Positions 36,301 to 49,400 of a stretch of DNA of 60,000 nucleotides are shown piece by piece. The notes under the pieces are model-generated. The model searched no databases. It saw nothing but the letters and a program-made list of their open reading frames with translations, and was not told the origin of the DNA. Position 1 is the first letter of the stretch, and each line of letters opens with the position of its first letter. The position numbers were made by a program, and so were the translations under genes. Source of the stretch: Bolinopsis microptera (Eukaryota > Ctenophora > Tentaculata > Lobata > Bolinopsidae); contig NC_087077.1 of the NCBI RefSeq assembly GCF_026151205.1, forward strand, positions 2,048,001 through 2,108,000, read 5' to 3'.

Positions 36301-39300
36301 TACTGGGCATCTCTAGTTCTAATTAATTAAGGTCAAGGTTTCAGTGAAACACCCAAGTAAATTGGCATGCTTTTCGTCGAAATGATCCATTAAATTGGTA
36401 TACTGTTGCAGCAAACTGTGTGAAGGTATTAAATATAGTAACCGACTAGTATAGCAAATTAGTTATATACGAGACGGGTCCCAGCTACAGGAGCATAAAT
36501 ATAAGTATATAATAATATGCAGAGAATGGGTTCAACGCTTAAAGCAATCACGAAGTAGCCATTAGCAATGCCACTTCCATTACCGGGCGTGAACAGGACA
36601 TATTTGGCAATTTTGTGTTGGCAGAATTAGCTCTTTAGAAACGTGGGAAGTTAAGAAGTTACAAATGCCTGGCAGCACGCCGATAGAATCTACGTTTCTT
36701 AATGCCTACAAAATACTTGACGAAAAATAAGAATCCCCGGAAAGTTGTGAGTCCCAAGCCATAAAGCATACACACAAGCATACATAAGCATACACACAAG
36801 CATACACACAAGGATGAGCATTCCTTCTTCCAGACGAAAGCAGGCCGGCCCAGGTTAAACACCCCTTAAACAATAGATTAACCTCTGTGATATACCGGCT
36901 CATGCATTGCAACCTAGACCACATTGCAGGTGGAACTAGTGAAAGCCTGTCTCTCTTTAGGCTACTCTTTCGTCTTCTAGATTGTTCGAAGTTACACATG
37001 GTACGGGGAAGAATGTGCTACCAGGGAGATATTCTAGTTTTAATAATGAGAATCTTGCACTATCCACTGGTTATTGAAAGATAAATTTGTTCCACCACGT
37101 ACATACCTAACCGACTATACCAAGTCAATAGTAGATACCTTGGATTAACAGAACATCAGCAGCCAGCAGAGGAAATAGACTGATTTCCCTGGATTGTGAT
37201 CCCCTAGATTATTGAGTGCCCTATTATATACATTGGTAACTCATCAGTCATTAGTACAGGGTGGGCCAAAAGTCAGTGTGCAAACGTTGGCCTTAATAGC
37301 TCAGTCACTGAGTGCCCAATTGAAATACTTCCTTCTGGTATGACTTAGTACCACCACTGGTTCGAGGAATTTGTCAACTCGAAAAATATTCGCGTTCATT
37401 TTTTTCAAATGGAGGTTCATTTTCACATTTATTTGATAGTTAGGATAGTCGGATCAAGCTAAATGTTATTGAATTGTGTTTGGCCATTCGAATTACGTTT
37501 GTCCTGAAAGAATTAGAACTGTAGCTTCTCAGATGACCGAGATATGAAGCATAACGAGTTTATTCATTATGTGTGATCAGGTGATTGGTTTACCTAATCA
37601 CGTGATAAGGTGACCCCGTTAACTACCCCGTTAAACATTATGTTCGTCATTTCTAATCCGTTTTGCCTCATGTTTTCAGATCATATGCAACATTTGATAA
37701 TCTACCGTCTCTGAAAAAATTAGGCGTTCAGCATGTTCAGAGAAAACAATATAGGTGTTTTAATATTGAATGGGCGTGGTCTAAAATATTCGAATTTTCA
37801 AATTTTGACGACGGAATCCTCGAACCAGTAAGTACAGTATGCCATCTGCAAAGCAACAGCTCTCAAATATAAAACACGGCGGAGGTATAAGACCCAACGT
37901 TTGCACACTGACTTTTGGCCCACCCTGTAGTATTGGGTGGGGTACAGCACAGTTGTAATGAGTATTGACAGTAATGAGTAATGACTAGTCCGTGTGTTCC
38001 CTTTTATCAATACATCTACTCAGACAACTCTTGAGCCAGAGGGCAGGGGCCTTTGCTCCATGGGTTGTTGCAAATTAATTAATTAAATTTTTAATTTATT
38101 ATAAAATGTTATCAATATAATCAAATGGGAAATGTCAGTAAATAGGCTGTCTTTGCATAACTCCATACCTCAGAGAGTCCAAGAAAGATATTGCGAGAAA
38201 AGTACATGATATAAAGTGAAACAAATAGTACGTTGAATATATATCCACAAAATAAAAATGTTAAAATTAGCCAATAAAATGAGGGATTGGAAGACTGCCC
38301 CCGAATTCTTAACCGTGTTGATTTGAATTTGTAAAACTAAAAATATCTGAACTTTCTAAACAATAGGATATGCTCGAAGTCATGCTTACTTTGTAGACAT
38401 AAGTAAAATACAGACAAAAGCAAATCTGGATAAATAGGTATTCGTAGACAATGTAAAAATTGGTGAATCGTTTATGTCTAAAGCTGAGGTCTGGGAATCT
38501 TAGGAATTTGGAGCCCGGAGGACTAAGGTTTGGTACGGTCCGGTATACTGGTTAATCCTAGACGGCTTCCATCCGTCTAGCAGTTGTTTCTTTCAAAGGA
38601 GTAGATTGTACAGGGTTTCCACCCTTGTCTTCTGTCTTACTGGTACCCGAAACTACCCGTAAAGGAGACAGGTCTTCAAGTAAGTCAGTTCTATAATCCT
38701 GATTGTGGCTATCAGCGGACAAAGAATTCGCAGCACCAACGCAACCCCTCAAAAGCGAATCGCATCCACTACTAATATCATGACACAGGGTTGAAGGTGA
38801 CAAGGTAGCCCAATAAATAAACAGGTTTGAACGGTTTCTGCTTCCCATAGATATAAACGACCTTAACATAAGTAGTGAGAATCCTAAATCAGGTCCTTAT
38901 GTAGCATTGATAAGCAAGAGTACGAATGGTGCTGTCAAGATAATGGGTACATGTCAATCACTTCGGTGCGGACGGAGCTGGACAGTTACCAACCCACGCC
39001 AATGACAGCTTTAAAATTATATTATTCTGACAGTCCATTGAGTATTGGCTAATCCTTCAAATCCTCATGGATTTAATAAAACACTTTCTGAAATTGCAGA
39101 AACTTTCCTGAAACTGCTCTGAAACTACTCGAAGCTAAATACAGAACCCCTTCCCGAACTGTCTAATCGTGTGAGCAGTGCTAACTGGTTGCTAACTGGT
39201 TATAATCAATATAATGTGCGTCTGCCATGATTAGCTATCGTCAATATTCTCCCCTACCTATCTTCTGCAAAACTTCCAGAGTTCCCAGAAACAGATCACG

Positions 39301-42300
39301 CAAATAACCCTGTGAACTCCCACCCCGCCAATTAAACTACTTAAAAGTTAAACGCTGGAACAGCTGTGAAATCCAACCTCGCCCAAAAAACTATTCGTCC
39401 AGAAACAGAACTCGCTTTACCACAAGGAATTAAAACATAAGCTAGCGGGCCAAGTCTAAAGTAACAATATAGCAGCATCCAATAAAGTTACCCAATATTA
39501 TTATATGGTTATGACTCGCGACCAGACCATGGAACTAACTAGCTGAACTAACTAGCTGTAGCAGTTCGGTTATACTGGTGTAAGGTCGAATGTCTGGTTT
39601 TTGGCGGCTGTAATTGGCTGACAGTAATAAATAATTACCACGTGATCTTGGGGATTATTAGCTAAAACTGACATCCAGACTCAGACTTAACCCATTATCC
39701 AACCTACTGCTTTAAATCAGATTCGACTACTCTAGTTCGACTACTCTAGTTCGACTACTCTAGTTCGACACTAGCACGAGTTAGAGCTGTGAACGTGTAC
39801 TGTTAAATCATGTCTCCAAAGTATCATTATACCATGTACAAGTGAGTTAAAATATAGGGTAAATATACTGATCCGTCTATCATTGATCACAATTAAACTC
39901 TCGATATAACAATAAAATGGGAAGGGAGAACTGAGTGGAAAAGAACTAAAATCCCCTGATAACTGGGTTAATGAAGCTGGCGATATGAGCATGACGCATG
40001 ACCTAACCTACCTCCAGCAACCTACCTTGAATGAGTAATTAAATAATCAGAGACAAAATCGAATTTAATGCATTCGAATTAAAAATGAATTTCCAAGAAA
40101 TGAGAATAGAAATGAGTAGGAAATTACGACATACATGAACATGGGGGGTACACTACACCATACACCAAAAAAGTCAAAAGTGTTGTGTAAAATAGTGTAA
40201 AAAAGTGTAGTGTATCCCCCTATGAAGATTATTTAGCCATTTCTTCGCTAAATATTCTGCAATCGGAGAATATCAAGAAAAAATGTGATACTCCCGTCCC
40301 CGGTGTTGCAATTTAAACTGTTAATGAAGATTAATTGCCAACATGAGCATGGCCTAATATGACCCACTTCTGCTGCCTGAAAACTGCCTTGTCATGATCT
40401 GATAGATTAACTGCATCAGGACTTTTAATTAGAATTGACGGATTTGAATCGACGGAAATTCGTTGATTAAAATTCTAGGGAGTTTAGGCAAAACGAAAGA
40501 ATTGACAAGAACTGCACAATTTCACTAGTGCAGGGCGAGCCATCCTCGTAACGGGTTCAAAATTATCAAAATTGATCGGGTAATCATGTGATAGCGGTGC
40601 TACGACACCGTCAAACCTGTATCTTATCCCACGTATTGAATAAACTCTTCATGCTTGATATCTCGGTCATCGGAGTAGCTGAAGTGTATTTTAAAAGGCC
40701 AGACATAATCCATTACAATTCTTCCCCCTGTTTTAATGGGCGGGTCCCCAGGTGTTGTAAGAATACGTTTGGTTACGTAATAAGGGATCATTTATGATTT
40801 ACTTATTAAGTAGAAACTGGGGAGGGTTTTGGTAAAACTTTCGTTTATGTAATTTCTACATAATAACTATGTATAAATTTGCTTACGAAGGGGGAGGGGT
40901 ATAAAGTAAGGGGAGGAGGTATAAAGTTCCAAACAATAGCTTTAACCTAATGTGTGAACAATTCCTAAGTGTGTGACATAAACCCCTCGTCCATTGTCAT
41001 TAGAACTTTCACTTAAAAAGAAGTAACATAAAACTGAGATGTAACTATTTTACTTTTCAGGGTGCGGACACTGTAAAAAGTTAACTCCAATCTACGAGGA
41101 AGTTGGTAAGACGTTCAAGTCAGATAAGAACTGTGTTGTTGCTAAGGTAGATGCTGACAGCGAGAAGGAACTTGGCTCAAGGTACGTTTATTTAATTACT
41201 GTCTTGATTGTTTAATGTTTATACCCATTTAGAATATGACAATAATGACATTCGTATTTTGTATGTACATATAATATATGTAAACCCAATGTTTGCATTC
41301 CTAATATTTTACTGATGTTGAACTGGAGAACCAGATTGAATTGAATGCTTAGTTAATTAATAAGCTAGATAACCTTTTTAAGAGATGTCTGACCATACTC
41401 TCTCCATCAGGTTCGGTGTTTCTGGTTTCCCTACTATAAAATTCTTCTCTAAAGACAACAAAGAAGGCGAAGCCTACAACGGTGGCCGAGGAGAAGAAGA
41501 TTTCACCAAATACCTGAACGAGAAATGTGGACTGAAGAGAGTATCAGGAGGAGGACTTGCTGGAGATGCTGGCCGTATTGAAGCGCTGGACGTACTCGCT
41601 GCCAAGTTTATGGGTGCTGAAGAAAAGGCCGCTGTTATGGAAGAGACGGTTGTTGCTAGTGCTGACATGGAAAAGTGAGTTTTTACAATGATTTTGACTG
41701 GTTTTCTGAGTGTGTAAGTTTGATTTTGTGTTCTGTGATATACAGAAGAATTTCAGTTCTGACTTTCGATTTTGATATCAACGTTCACACATACAACTGA
41801 ATGTGTCGCGGTGAATCCATTTACCAAAACACTTCATCTGTGAATTCCGTTTCAATTCTTCAAATTCCTTATCACATTGTAACCGGTAACTCTCAAATTA
41901 CATCACGTTATGTAACTTGTACTCGTATTACAGGGAAGCACAGTACTACCACAAGGTCATGAAGAAGGTTATCGAGAAGGGTGATGACTTTATTAATACT
42001 GAAACTTCAAGATTATCCAGAATGCTCGGTGAGTTGTCGCAAATATTTTAAAGTTTCTAGTGGTATGCCCGTCCTACGGACTATTAGTTCTGCTTTGAAA
42101 GTGAAAGTCCGTTTTGATACAACAAAAACCAAACCACCCAGCTTCGGTTTTTGAACACTCCATTTCGCGCCCTCAATAGGTTGTATGAACCCTCTTTAAT
42201 AATGTGCTATTAATTATTTCAGATGATTTATGATTAACCTTCTCCCCATTTCAGAGGGAAGCATGAGTGATGAGAAGAAAGATCAGTTCACTGTCCGTCT

Positions 42301-42352
42301 GAATGTTCTTGGGGCCTTCGCCTCTTCCGCAGATGACCACACAGAGCTGTAG
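27353..42352 (+). CDS. Protein disulfide isomerase, a-a-ERp29c architecture (complete, 8 exons)
   Basis: Exons are 27353-27439, 27666-27797, 27939-28072, 28275-28411, 41061-41181, 41411-41674, 41934-42028 and 42255-42352. All phases agree and give 355 aa. Residues 1-17 are a signal peptide. Thioredoxin domain 1 has WCGHC (cysteines 46 and 49) and domain 2 has WCGHC (165 and 168), each with the cis-proline GYPTLKFF / GFPTIKFF motif. Residues about 255-345 form an ERp29-type helical D domain ([10 protein letters not shown] ... [16 protein letters not shown] ... ETSRLSRML). The C-terminus HTEL is a KDEL-like ER-retrieval signal. The enzyme forms and rearranges disulfides in the ER lumen. This order matches plant PDIL2-1 and fungal/Dictyostelium ERp38 rather than vertebrate PDIA6 (a-a-b). 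Intron 4 is 12.6 kb and contains an antisense GPCR gene. Confidence 0.95.
29411..29846. repeat. 45-bp minisatellite, about 9-10 units
   Basis: The unit contains AGTAAGAGCAGTATGAGTCC, CATATTAAACAACACTAAG and ACTCT. It is in frame on both strands. Its last unit overlaps the 3' end of the GPCR coding sequence at 29803-29846, which therefore encodes part of the receptor tail. Confidence 0.95.
29803..30714 (-). CDS. Rhodopsin-like GPCR, single exon, nested antisense in PDI intron 4
   Basis: 303 aa with seven hydrophobic segments. TM1 is around [18 protein letters not shown] (class A GN replaced by TN), TM2 is [15 protein letters not shown] with the conserved LxxxD aspartate, and TM3 ends [12 protein letters not shown], so DRY is replaced by TRT with the arginine kept. 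TM7 has [11 protein letters not shown], an intact NPxxY, followed by a short basic helix 8. A cysteine (TQC) before TM3 could form the usual extracellular disulfide. Two starts are possible (M1 or M11); M11 lies directly before TM1. The ligand is unknown. The C-terminal tail ([13 protein letters not shown]) is written by a minisatellite unit, so its length may vary between alleles. Confidence 0.85.
   Translation of the reverse strand: MIANPCNPRRMNAVEITKTATSGLIGVVGTLTNLVSLTYFLRHDSRSMGSKLLILLNTFDLFVCISATGVNVFHNVANASSGTPQLAFDKTTDVFRLLFRISTQCTGFTTCLLSITRTISFIKPFYRVDQIGIAAASAVHATLIALMETILIFLFWTDNGKFDIAMSAMNIVELIVLTMIFVLVVCSNTFSVARLKIVVRSQENMAGINKRATITVFILSVLFCSFNVTFIATYFCFVFMIQIPPPVFWIAMWLALPLNSACNPLVYIWRKEHMRQYLRREWHRVTNRRSETHTALTRVLSVV
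30715..35413. other. PDI intron 4, repeat-poor part
   Basis: No exon is recognised. It holds an 18-base G-run at 31062-31079, CACGTGGT/CACGTGAT motifs at 32399-32446, an ATTGG-plus-CACGTG module at 33829-33876, small AGTGAGCA..CATGAGCCAGG repeats at 33686-33748, and the CRE cluster at 35037-35076. Confidence 0.4.
35037..35076. promoter_or_regulatory. Three perfect CRE sites at 16-bp spacing
   Basis: TGACGTCA occurs at 35037-35044, 35053-35060 and 35069-35076, separated by identical CAATTATA spacers. This is the full palindromic CREB/ATF site. No coding start is visible next to it. The nearest possible target is the host PDI gene or an unrecognised transcript. Confidence 0.6.
35414..35946. 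repeat. 22-bp minisatellite, about 24 units
   Basis: The unit is GTCTGTTCAATATTATTCAACT with an occasional T-to-A change (GTCAG). It is extremely homogeneous and open in one + frame because three units make 66 bp. It lies inside PDI intron 4. Confidence 0.97.
37257..37928. mobile_element. Tc1/mariner-type MITE, about 670 bp
   Basis: The terminal inverted repeats span about 36 bp. The left begins TACAGGGTGGGCCAAAAGTC (37257 on) and the right is its complement, ending at 37928. The ACAGGGTGGGCCAAAAGT terminus and TA at both edges are characteristic of mariner-like elements. No transposase frame with a DDE/D signature is present. Confidence 0.75.
38558..38869 (-). CDS. Uncharacterised 103-codon open frame
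   Basis: It lies in PDI intron 4. The composition is more protein-like than neighbouring frames (serine/threonine-rich, acidic patch [13 protein letters not shown], basic end), but it has no recognised motif, no clear TATA box and no homologue that I recognise. It may be a chance frame or a terminal exon. Confidence 0.15.
   Translation of the reverse strand: MLRSFISMGSRNRSNLFIYWATLSPSTLCHDISSGCDSLLRGCVGAANSLSADSHNQDYRTDLLEDLSPLRVVSGTSKTEDKGGNPVQSTPLKETTARRMEAV
39718..39772. repeat. 14-bp short tandem repeat
   Basis: TTCGACTACTCTAG occurs about four times in direct succession. Confidence 0.9.
40142..40222. mobile_element. 81-bp hairpin element with ~16-bp inverted ends
   Basis: GGGGGTACACTACAC at the left pairs with GTGTAGTGTATCCCCC at the right. 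The interior is A-rich. Its size and form suit a very short MITE or a remnant. Confidence 0.5.
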
Positions 42353-43437
42353 AACTATTGACGCCTCGTCCACATTTTCATAAATTTTCATCTAAAGCAT
42401 CTCCTCTGTCAGCATTTTCTTTGCGCGGCGCATTGTACGTACGATACGACTGAACTGTGCACTTGTACAATGTACTCAGTACATCGATTGTATTTGTTAT
42501 TGCAAAATTCAATAGCGGAATTTAACGTATTTGCATGCTACTCACCAGTCGTAACCGGTTTATATTGTCCTTAATCTTTATGATCTTCGTTAAAGAAGTG
42601 CTCCCAGTTTGATTAAATTTAATGTTTCAACAGCGTACCCCAATAATTATAGTATTGTTATTGTAGTTATTTATTTTTATGTATTTGGTGTTTAAACTGA
42701 CGTTTTCTGATTTGTTCAAAACTTGTTAGGACTGTGTTTCATTTTGTGGAGGGTTTGCAATCCAAAAAACTGATAACGAAAATTGGAACTAAGCCGTCGG
42801 ACGATCGAATAAATCTACTTAGATTCATTCAACGTTTATATTTTTCTGCCTATTCTGGTGTCATTGGCAAAGCTACTTTGTTTGAATCTTTCGAGTACTG
42901 ACCTAAATCATTGACACAGAGAAGAATGAGAATTGGACATAGTAGTTCCCAGCGGTACTTTAAGGATAACCGGCAGTGACCTATTCCTTTGATACACATT
43001 CCCCTTTTCTATGGAAAAATACGGACATTTTCAGAAAAATTTGCTCTGGCAGCGCAGATGATTTTTTGGATTGCACGCCCCCCTTTGTACAAGAAAATAA
43101 AACAGAAATTAGCCGTCATTTCATATAATTGTAACTTCGTAACAATAAAAATAATTTGATTTATCGGCTGTTGTTCGTCAACGTAAATCAAAACACAGAA
43201 AACCAAGAAATTAATCAGATATTCTGAGCAAATTATACACAGAGTTTAACTTGTGATTATCAAAACGCACTTTATCGTGCGATGAAATTAAATATTTAAA
43301 ACTTTCAAGATTTAAACTTTAAACTATGGTTCTTAAAACTTTATCGTTTACTCCCGTCGTGCTCGGTGCAAATAACCCAAGAAGAAGCGTCACAGTTTTA
43401 TTGCAGTACTATTTATCTGTTTGGAATCTGCTAACTT
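42353..43437. other. Convergent intergenic region, PDI and BPTF 3' ends
   Basis: It includes the PDI 3'UTR with AATAAA at 42808-42813. Nothing else coding is seen. Confidence 0.5.
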
Positions 43438-46400
43438 CTAGCTTAGTGTAAGTCCGTGCCGGAGCTTGAATTCGTTCAACTTTGCCACAAAGTACCTGAG
43501 AAGAATTTGTTAGTGAGATCGATTTTCCCGCAAATACCATAAAAAGGAGGTGAGGTTAATCTACGCCTGACTGCTAACGCGTTAGAAACTATAAAACTAA
43601 AATATAAGCTATTCCATGCGTTGAGTGTTCTTTAGATCATGTTATCTAAAATTAAAAGCTCTCAAATGTCTATTGACAATACACTCCAACCAAAAATGAC
43701 AAATTATTGATAAGTACCTCTCAAGGGTATCAGCACATCGGCCACGTTGTGAATCTTCAGAGTAAAGTTGTCTGGCGTTGGAGAAGACTCTGAGGACATC
43801 TTTGACAAAGAGGGTGAGTTTGGGGTAGTGTTTCTTCTGGAACTTCTTGTGTATCGTACTCAGATCTGCAGGGAAATATACATCAATCAATCATAATTTT
43901 GTTTAACATAAAAATTAAAGTCAAGCAAACTCGAATAGGCCATCTATGCTCGAGGAATATCAATAAAACACTTCCTCAAAATACACATTATCTTATGAAG
44001 TGAAGCTTCAGCGTACCCATGGGTTCTTTGATCACATCAGTCTCAGAGTCGGACTTGCCAGGCTCCCTGAAGGGCCATGACATCTTGTGCATCTGCAGCT
44101 CCCGCAGGATCTTTATGAGGCCTGCTATCTGGATGTGCGTTAACTTCGGCTCTTCTCGTCCTTGTTGCTGCTTACACCTGTAACGTTGTGTTTAGTGGCC
44201 CAACGGATAATTTAAATAATAGAGAAAGACAAAAATATCTAACTGTGTAGAGTACCATTTGTACATACCAATGATAGGTTGTTTTTTATGATCAAGCACT
44301 TGAAATAAGCATATAATACCTATATATAAGGTTAAAATTAACGTTAGAAAATATCCCAACCTATCACATATGTACACCTCAATCTTCTCTGCCTCCATCT
44401 CACTGATCCCCACACACGTGCCATGGTACCACTCCTGGCACGAATCACACCCGATGTAGAAGCTGTACTGATTGTAGGGCGTCCTGCAGATGCAGAACAA
44501 ATCCCCTTCCGGCTCAGCTGCAGGTTCTTGCTTGCTGGGTAGGGTGGCAGCGGAGGTGGTGGCTGATGTTGAGCTGGTGGTGGTGCTGGTTGTCTTCACT
44601 TTACACTCAGCGCACGTGTAACCAGACATGTTGCGTGCCATACTCGGTGAGATGGCCACACACTTGCCGTGGAACCAGTTGCTGCACACATCGCACCCGA
44701 TGTAGAATCGAGTGTGATCGTATGGTCGCTTGCAGATACAGTAGAGGGTGTCTTTCTTCTTGGGGGCGACTTTGTTTGTTTGGTCTTTGTGGTGTTGCAT
44801 GACTCCGGCACCGGGACGGGCAGCACTGCTGCTCTTCTGTAACACAACTCCTGAGCTGCGCTTTTCTGGGACTTCGCTACTAGGCTTGTCCTGATGTGGG
44901 AGAAATGTAATGTTTTGTGAACCAGAACTCAGTTGGAGACGGATAAAGCTACGAAACTGCGGACAGAGACATAACTTTAATAGTTGATAATGGTGTGGCT
45001 GATTGCACAATTAAATTACATGTTCATTGCTATTTGTTTACCATTGACTGTCAGAATTCTAGATAAACAAGGACATTATCAAAGTTAATTGAGTAAAAAT
45101 AATGTTACTATAAAATACTTAAATTAACTTGGCCAGACTGACAGTTTTACATTTAAAATATAATGTAATAATAATTATGCGAGATGCTGCATACTTTCAT
45201 AACAATTATATGTGAGAAATTACCTTCTGCGAAGCTGCGAGTTTCTTCACGAGTTCTTGCTTCATGAGAAGTTTAGCCAGGACTTCATTTCCTCTGTTTT
45301 TAGCGGAGGCCATCTTTCTTAACTTCTGTAACCTCTCTCTGATCGAGTTTTTATCTACCTGCACTTGGACTCTTCTGTTTCAACTTCAGAGTCGGCCTCT
45401 TCTTAGCACCAAAGTCAATAGTAGGATGTGAAATATCGTTTGAAGTAAGTTTTCTAGCAATGGAACGCTGGTATTTGTTCAGCCGTTGTTCCAAGGCTTC
45501 CCTCTTTCGTTTGGAGAGTTTTATGGGGGTGATTTCCACACAGAGCCTCTTTGCTGTACCTGGTCGGGCGGGTTTAGATTTTCGTTTGCCTAGGATCTTC
45601 TCCACATCTTTTGGTTTGTCTAGTGGGGGCAGTCTGATTCTGGATTTAGGGCCGGGTTTTGAGACTGGTGATGATGATACTCCTGTTAAATTTGAATTGG
45701 GTCAAATTTCTGGTGTAGCTAAAAAAAGTATTTTATAACTTCCTAATTGGAAGGAAAATAAATGATTGATACGAGAACACAAATAGCCAAGTAGATCCAG
45801 ATTTTAGAAGCAGTCATAACAACTCAATAATTCGGAAATAAGTAACAACTCACTGGCAATAGTTGGGGTTAGGGACATTTTTCCTGACGATTTTTTAACC
45901 ACAGGTTTCTTAGGTGGGAATTTGAACTTGGTCTTGGGCTGTAATTTGTTCTTGTACACAGGTTTAATCAACTGTGGTTCTATTCTGATGGAACCCTTCT
46001 TCGCTTTAGGTGATTTGAACGAGGGTCGACCAGGAGATTTGAAGGACGGTCGGCCAGGAGATTTGGGTTTCTTCATTGCAACACTCGTGTCCTTCATGTC
46101 GTCCACATTTTTCTGAAGACGTAGTAATTTCTTCTCGATCTTCTCTTGGGCTTTCCTGATCTTCTTTTCCTTATCTTTCTTTCGCTGAAGAAGAAGAATA
46201 TGTTAAGATTTTAATCAGCAATTAACATGTTCCACTTCAAAATGTATCACTTTTTAAGGTGTCGAGTGTTTGCTACGGTAATCAAATTCTTATTTCTTAA
46301 GATATACACGAAATAGTGTCATAAAAATACTCGTTTTTACTCACTCTGTCAGCTTCCTGTGTCTTTTTCCTCTTCTGGGCCATTTCTTCCTCTTCTTCCC

Positions 46401-49400
46401 TCATTATCTTGTCTGCAATTCTCTTGTTTTCTTCTTCCTCAAACTTGATCTCTTCCCTGATCTTGTGAGCAAGGTACTGTCTCTTCTTGAAGAACGTTTT
46501 CTTCAGTTGTTCCTGTATGAGTGTTTAGAATAAAAAAATGTAGAGACTGTACAGTGTACATTTGTACCAAAGTTTATGCAAATTTTATATACAGCTTATA
46601 GCTAGAATTTATAGTCTAAGAAGAATAAATGAAACGTTATTGAAATGAAGAAATCAATATGAACATTAAACAAAAAGAAACATTGAATTGAATCCCCCTA
46701 TCTGTACATTTAACTGGTAACTCAAGTTGACACCTGACAACTTAGTGTGTACATAATAAGAAAACAATTTAAACATATCATCATGCCTCAGGCACTAATT
46801 ATTGTTAGCAAAATATCGAGCAGGTTTAACAAAATTAAAAGCCTGCTCGTACAGAACTACAGCACTCGAGGTTCGTTGGATCTAGACATCCACTGCCGAA
46901 ATTCTAAATGGGATGGATCGAAGTGATTCTTGAGTCTGTAATAGCCATGTAGATACACAAGTTTTCCATTGGATGATCGTCCTTGGCTTTCCACTCCATT
47001 TAACAAAAATCTTGTTTTGTTGAATTTTCTGCCGATACTTTTGCTGATCTTTCGTCCACAGGTGATCAGAATCGCAAGACACACGATGGGCAATAGGAAA
47101 CTCATGAAAAATAAAATAGCGTAGTCGAATCCATTCAAGCATCCATGGTGAAATGGAGTTTGTTCTAATCTACCATGAATCACATGGAGACACTCACGAG
47201 GAAAGCTCTGCTTGGAATACTGGAAAATCATACCGAAAATTCTGATTGTCGCCACAACACTGAATGTAACATGAACCGCTAGGAATGTAACGTAAACATG
47301 CCACCAGTCCGATATTTTGATTGTTAGGTTGAGGTTAAAGAAGCAAACGTCATTCGACCGGTGTTGAATTCTATCAAAATCTTTCCTACCGGACATTACT
47401 AGTGACAGGAGAGGCATGATGTAGATACACGCACTCACAACGTCTTTTAAGATAAGCAGCCAAGGTTGACTCTCTGTCACGTATTTGTCAACATAAAAGT
47501 ATTCTAGTAACAATTCTACACAGTCTTCAAAAACTATCTTTACAGACACAACCATTGGACTTAGAAACTTGACTACAGAATTGTCGTAAACAGTCTGTCT
47601 TTCAGTAGTTTTAGCAATACCATAGCTCAGTAATGGAGATTTTAAAGCTCCTAGGATAGCAAAAGCCAGTATCGCATTTGAGACGTGGTTATTTCTTGCT
47701 ATGTCCTTGTCAATTAACAGACCTCTTTCAAGCCTCGCAAAATAAAAACAATCGATTGCGACGTCAATAACATCCCACAATAATTTAATAGCGGGTATTA
47801 TGAAAATGCTTGCTGTGACTAACATCATCCGGATGCATTTGGGAAAAGTCAGACATTTACAAAAAAACGGTGTGCATATATTTTGAATGTATTTAAGTAG
47901 CTTGGCAGAAACGTTGTACAGATAAAGTTCGTCATTATTTTCATACACTGATCCAGGAGGATGTTCTTTACTCCAGACTTCGTAGGTCTGCCAATCCTGT
48001 CCTGGGTTTCTGATGAACAGGATCGTCTTTTTAGGAACTGATCCACTCTTGATGGCATTATACATATTCTTCCCGGCATATTCCTTAAAATAAATTAACA
48101 GCTTGTTTCTGTAGTAGATTTCTTTCAAGGTCTGTTTTCTTATTTCACCGCCACACAAGCTATAAGCAACAGCAATGAGAAGCATAGCAGTCAAGGTTGG
48201 AAAAATCATTGTGACTGTTGCTTGTGATTCAGAGATAGTGGGGGTCCAGAAATAGGTGATATGACAAAAAGATATGTTATGATGTCCAATAAAAACACAA
48301 TTATCCATCGCTAAGATAATTTATGATTAGTAAATTTGACAAAGCTCAAAGTAAGTAAGTAATCCTGGTGAGTAGCAAGGGTGGGGCATGTCTTCGTGCA
48401 AACTCGTCATGCAAAACTATGTCATGCATAACGCGAACGATGATTTGTATAGAAAATCATGTGCATTTTGGATAAAATAATTAAACGATATTAGTTATTA
48501 GAAATAAACCACAACCTCGTTGACCGAGGGGATCAAAATATAAAAACCATCACATTTTACCAACGATATACGAAACGTACCTTTCTGCGGCCGAGAAGAA
48601 TGTCAAGTTTTCCAAAGTATTTGATCTGTTCCTTCTCATCTGCACTCCTCCCTGGCATTCTACCCAAAGGTTTCTTTGCCTTCTTTCTCTTTCCTTTCCT
48701 CTCTTTCTCCCGCATGTCCTCCATTTCCACTCTGTCCAAAATGTTGGTGAGTACTCTGCGTACTACAGTTGATCTGAAATAAAGCTTGTCAATGTTTTAT
48801 TTCAATGGTTCCTAACACAAAGATAAGAATGGGAAGAATAGTCATGCAAAGTATCATTCCTCAAATTCTCAAATGGCTTACATTTCAGAATCAACATAGT
48901 ATTTCTTGTCAGCAGACTCTTCTCCCTGCCATCTGGGTAACAAAGAATCTGTCTCACTCTTGGCAGCGTCTTTCTTCTTTTCTTCCTGAAAATATATCAA
49001 TCTTAACAAGCGAGGCCTTTGAAACGCATGTAGCCAGACGTGTATGTGGCAATACACAACAAATGGCTGTCAGACGCGGGAAATAAAAACTGAATAATCC
49101 CGCCATGCGCGCGCAATTTACTCGATGTATAGCAAGCGCGCTTTCAATACGAATAGCTTGAAATTCTGCTAGTTTTTGTGGCTCTTCGAGCCTCTTTCAA
49201 ACAGGACGCGACGTTTAAGTGGGCCAGCTCAGTCGAAAACAGGAGACTTACCAGAATTTTAGCAGATTCGATAGACTTCAGTTTCTCCTGGTTATAGAGA
49301 TAAGTATAGGCCTCACCCAAGGTAACCATATCTTCAGATACCCATATGTCGTGGATCCCTTCGTCCAATTCCAACATAGCTGTCTTGATGGAAGCACTTG

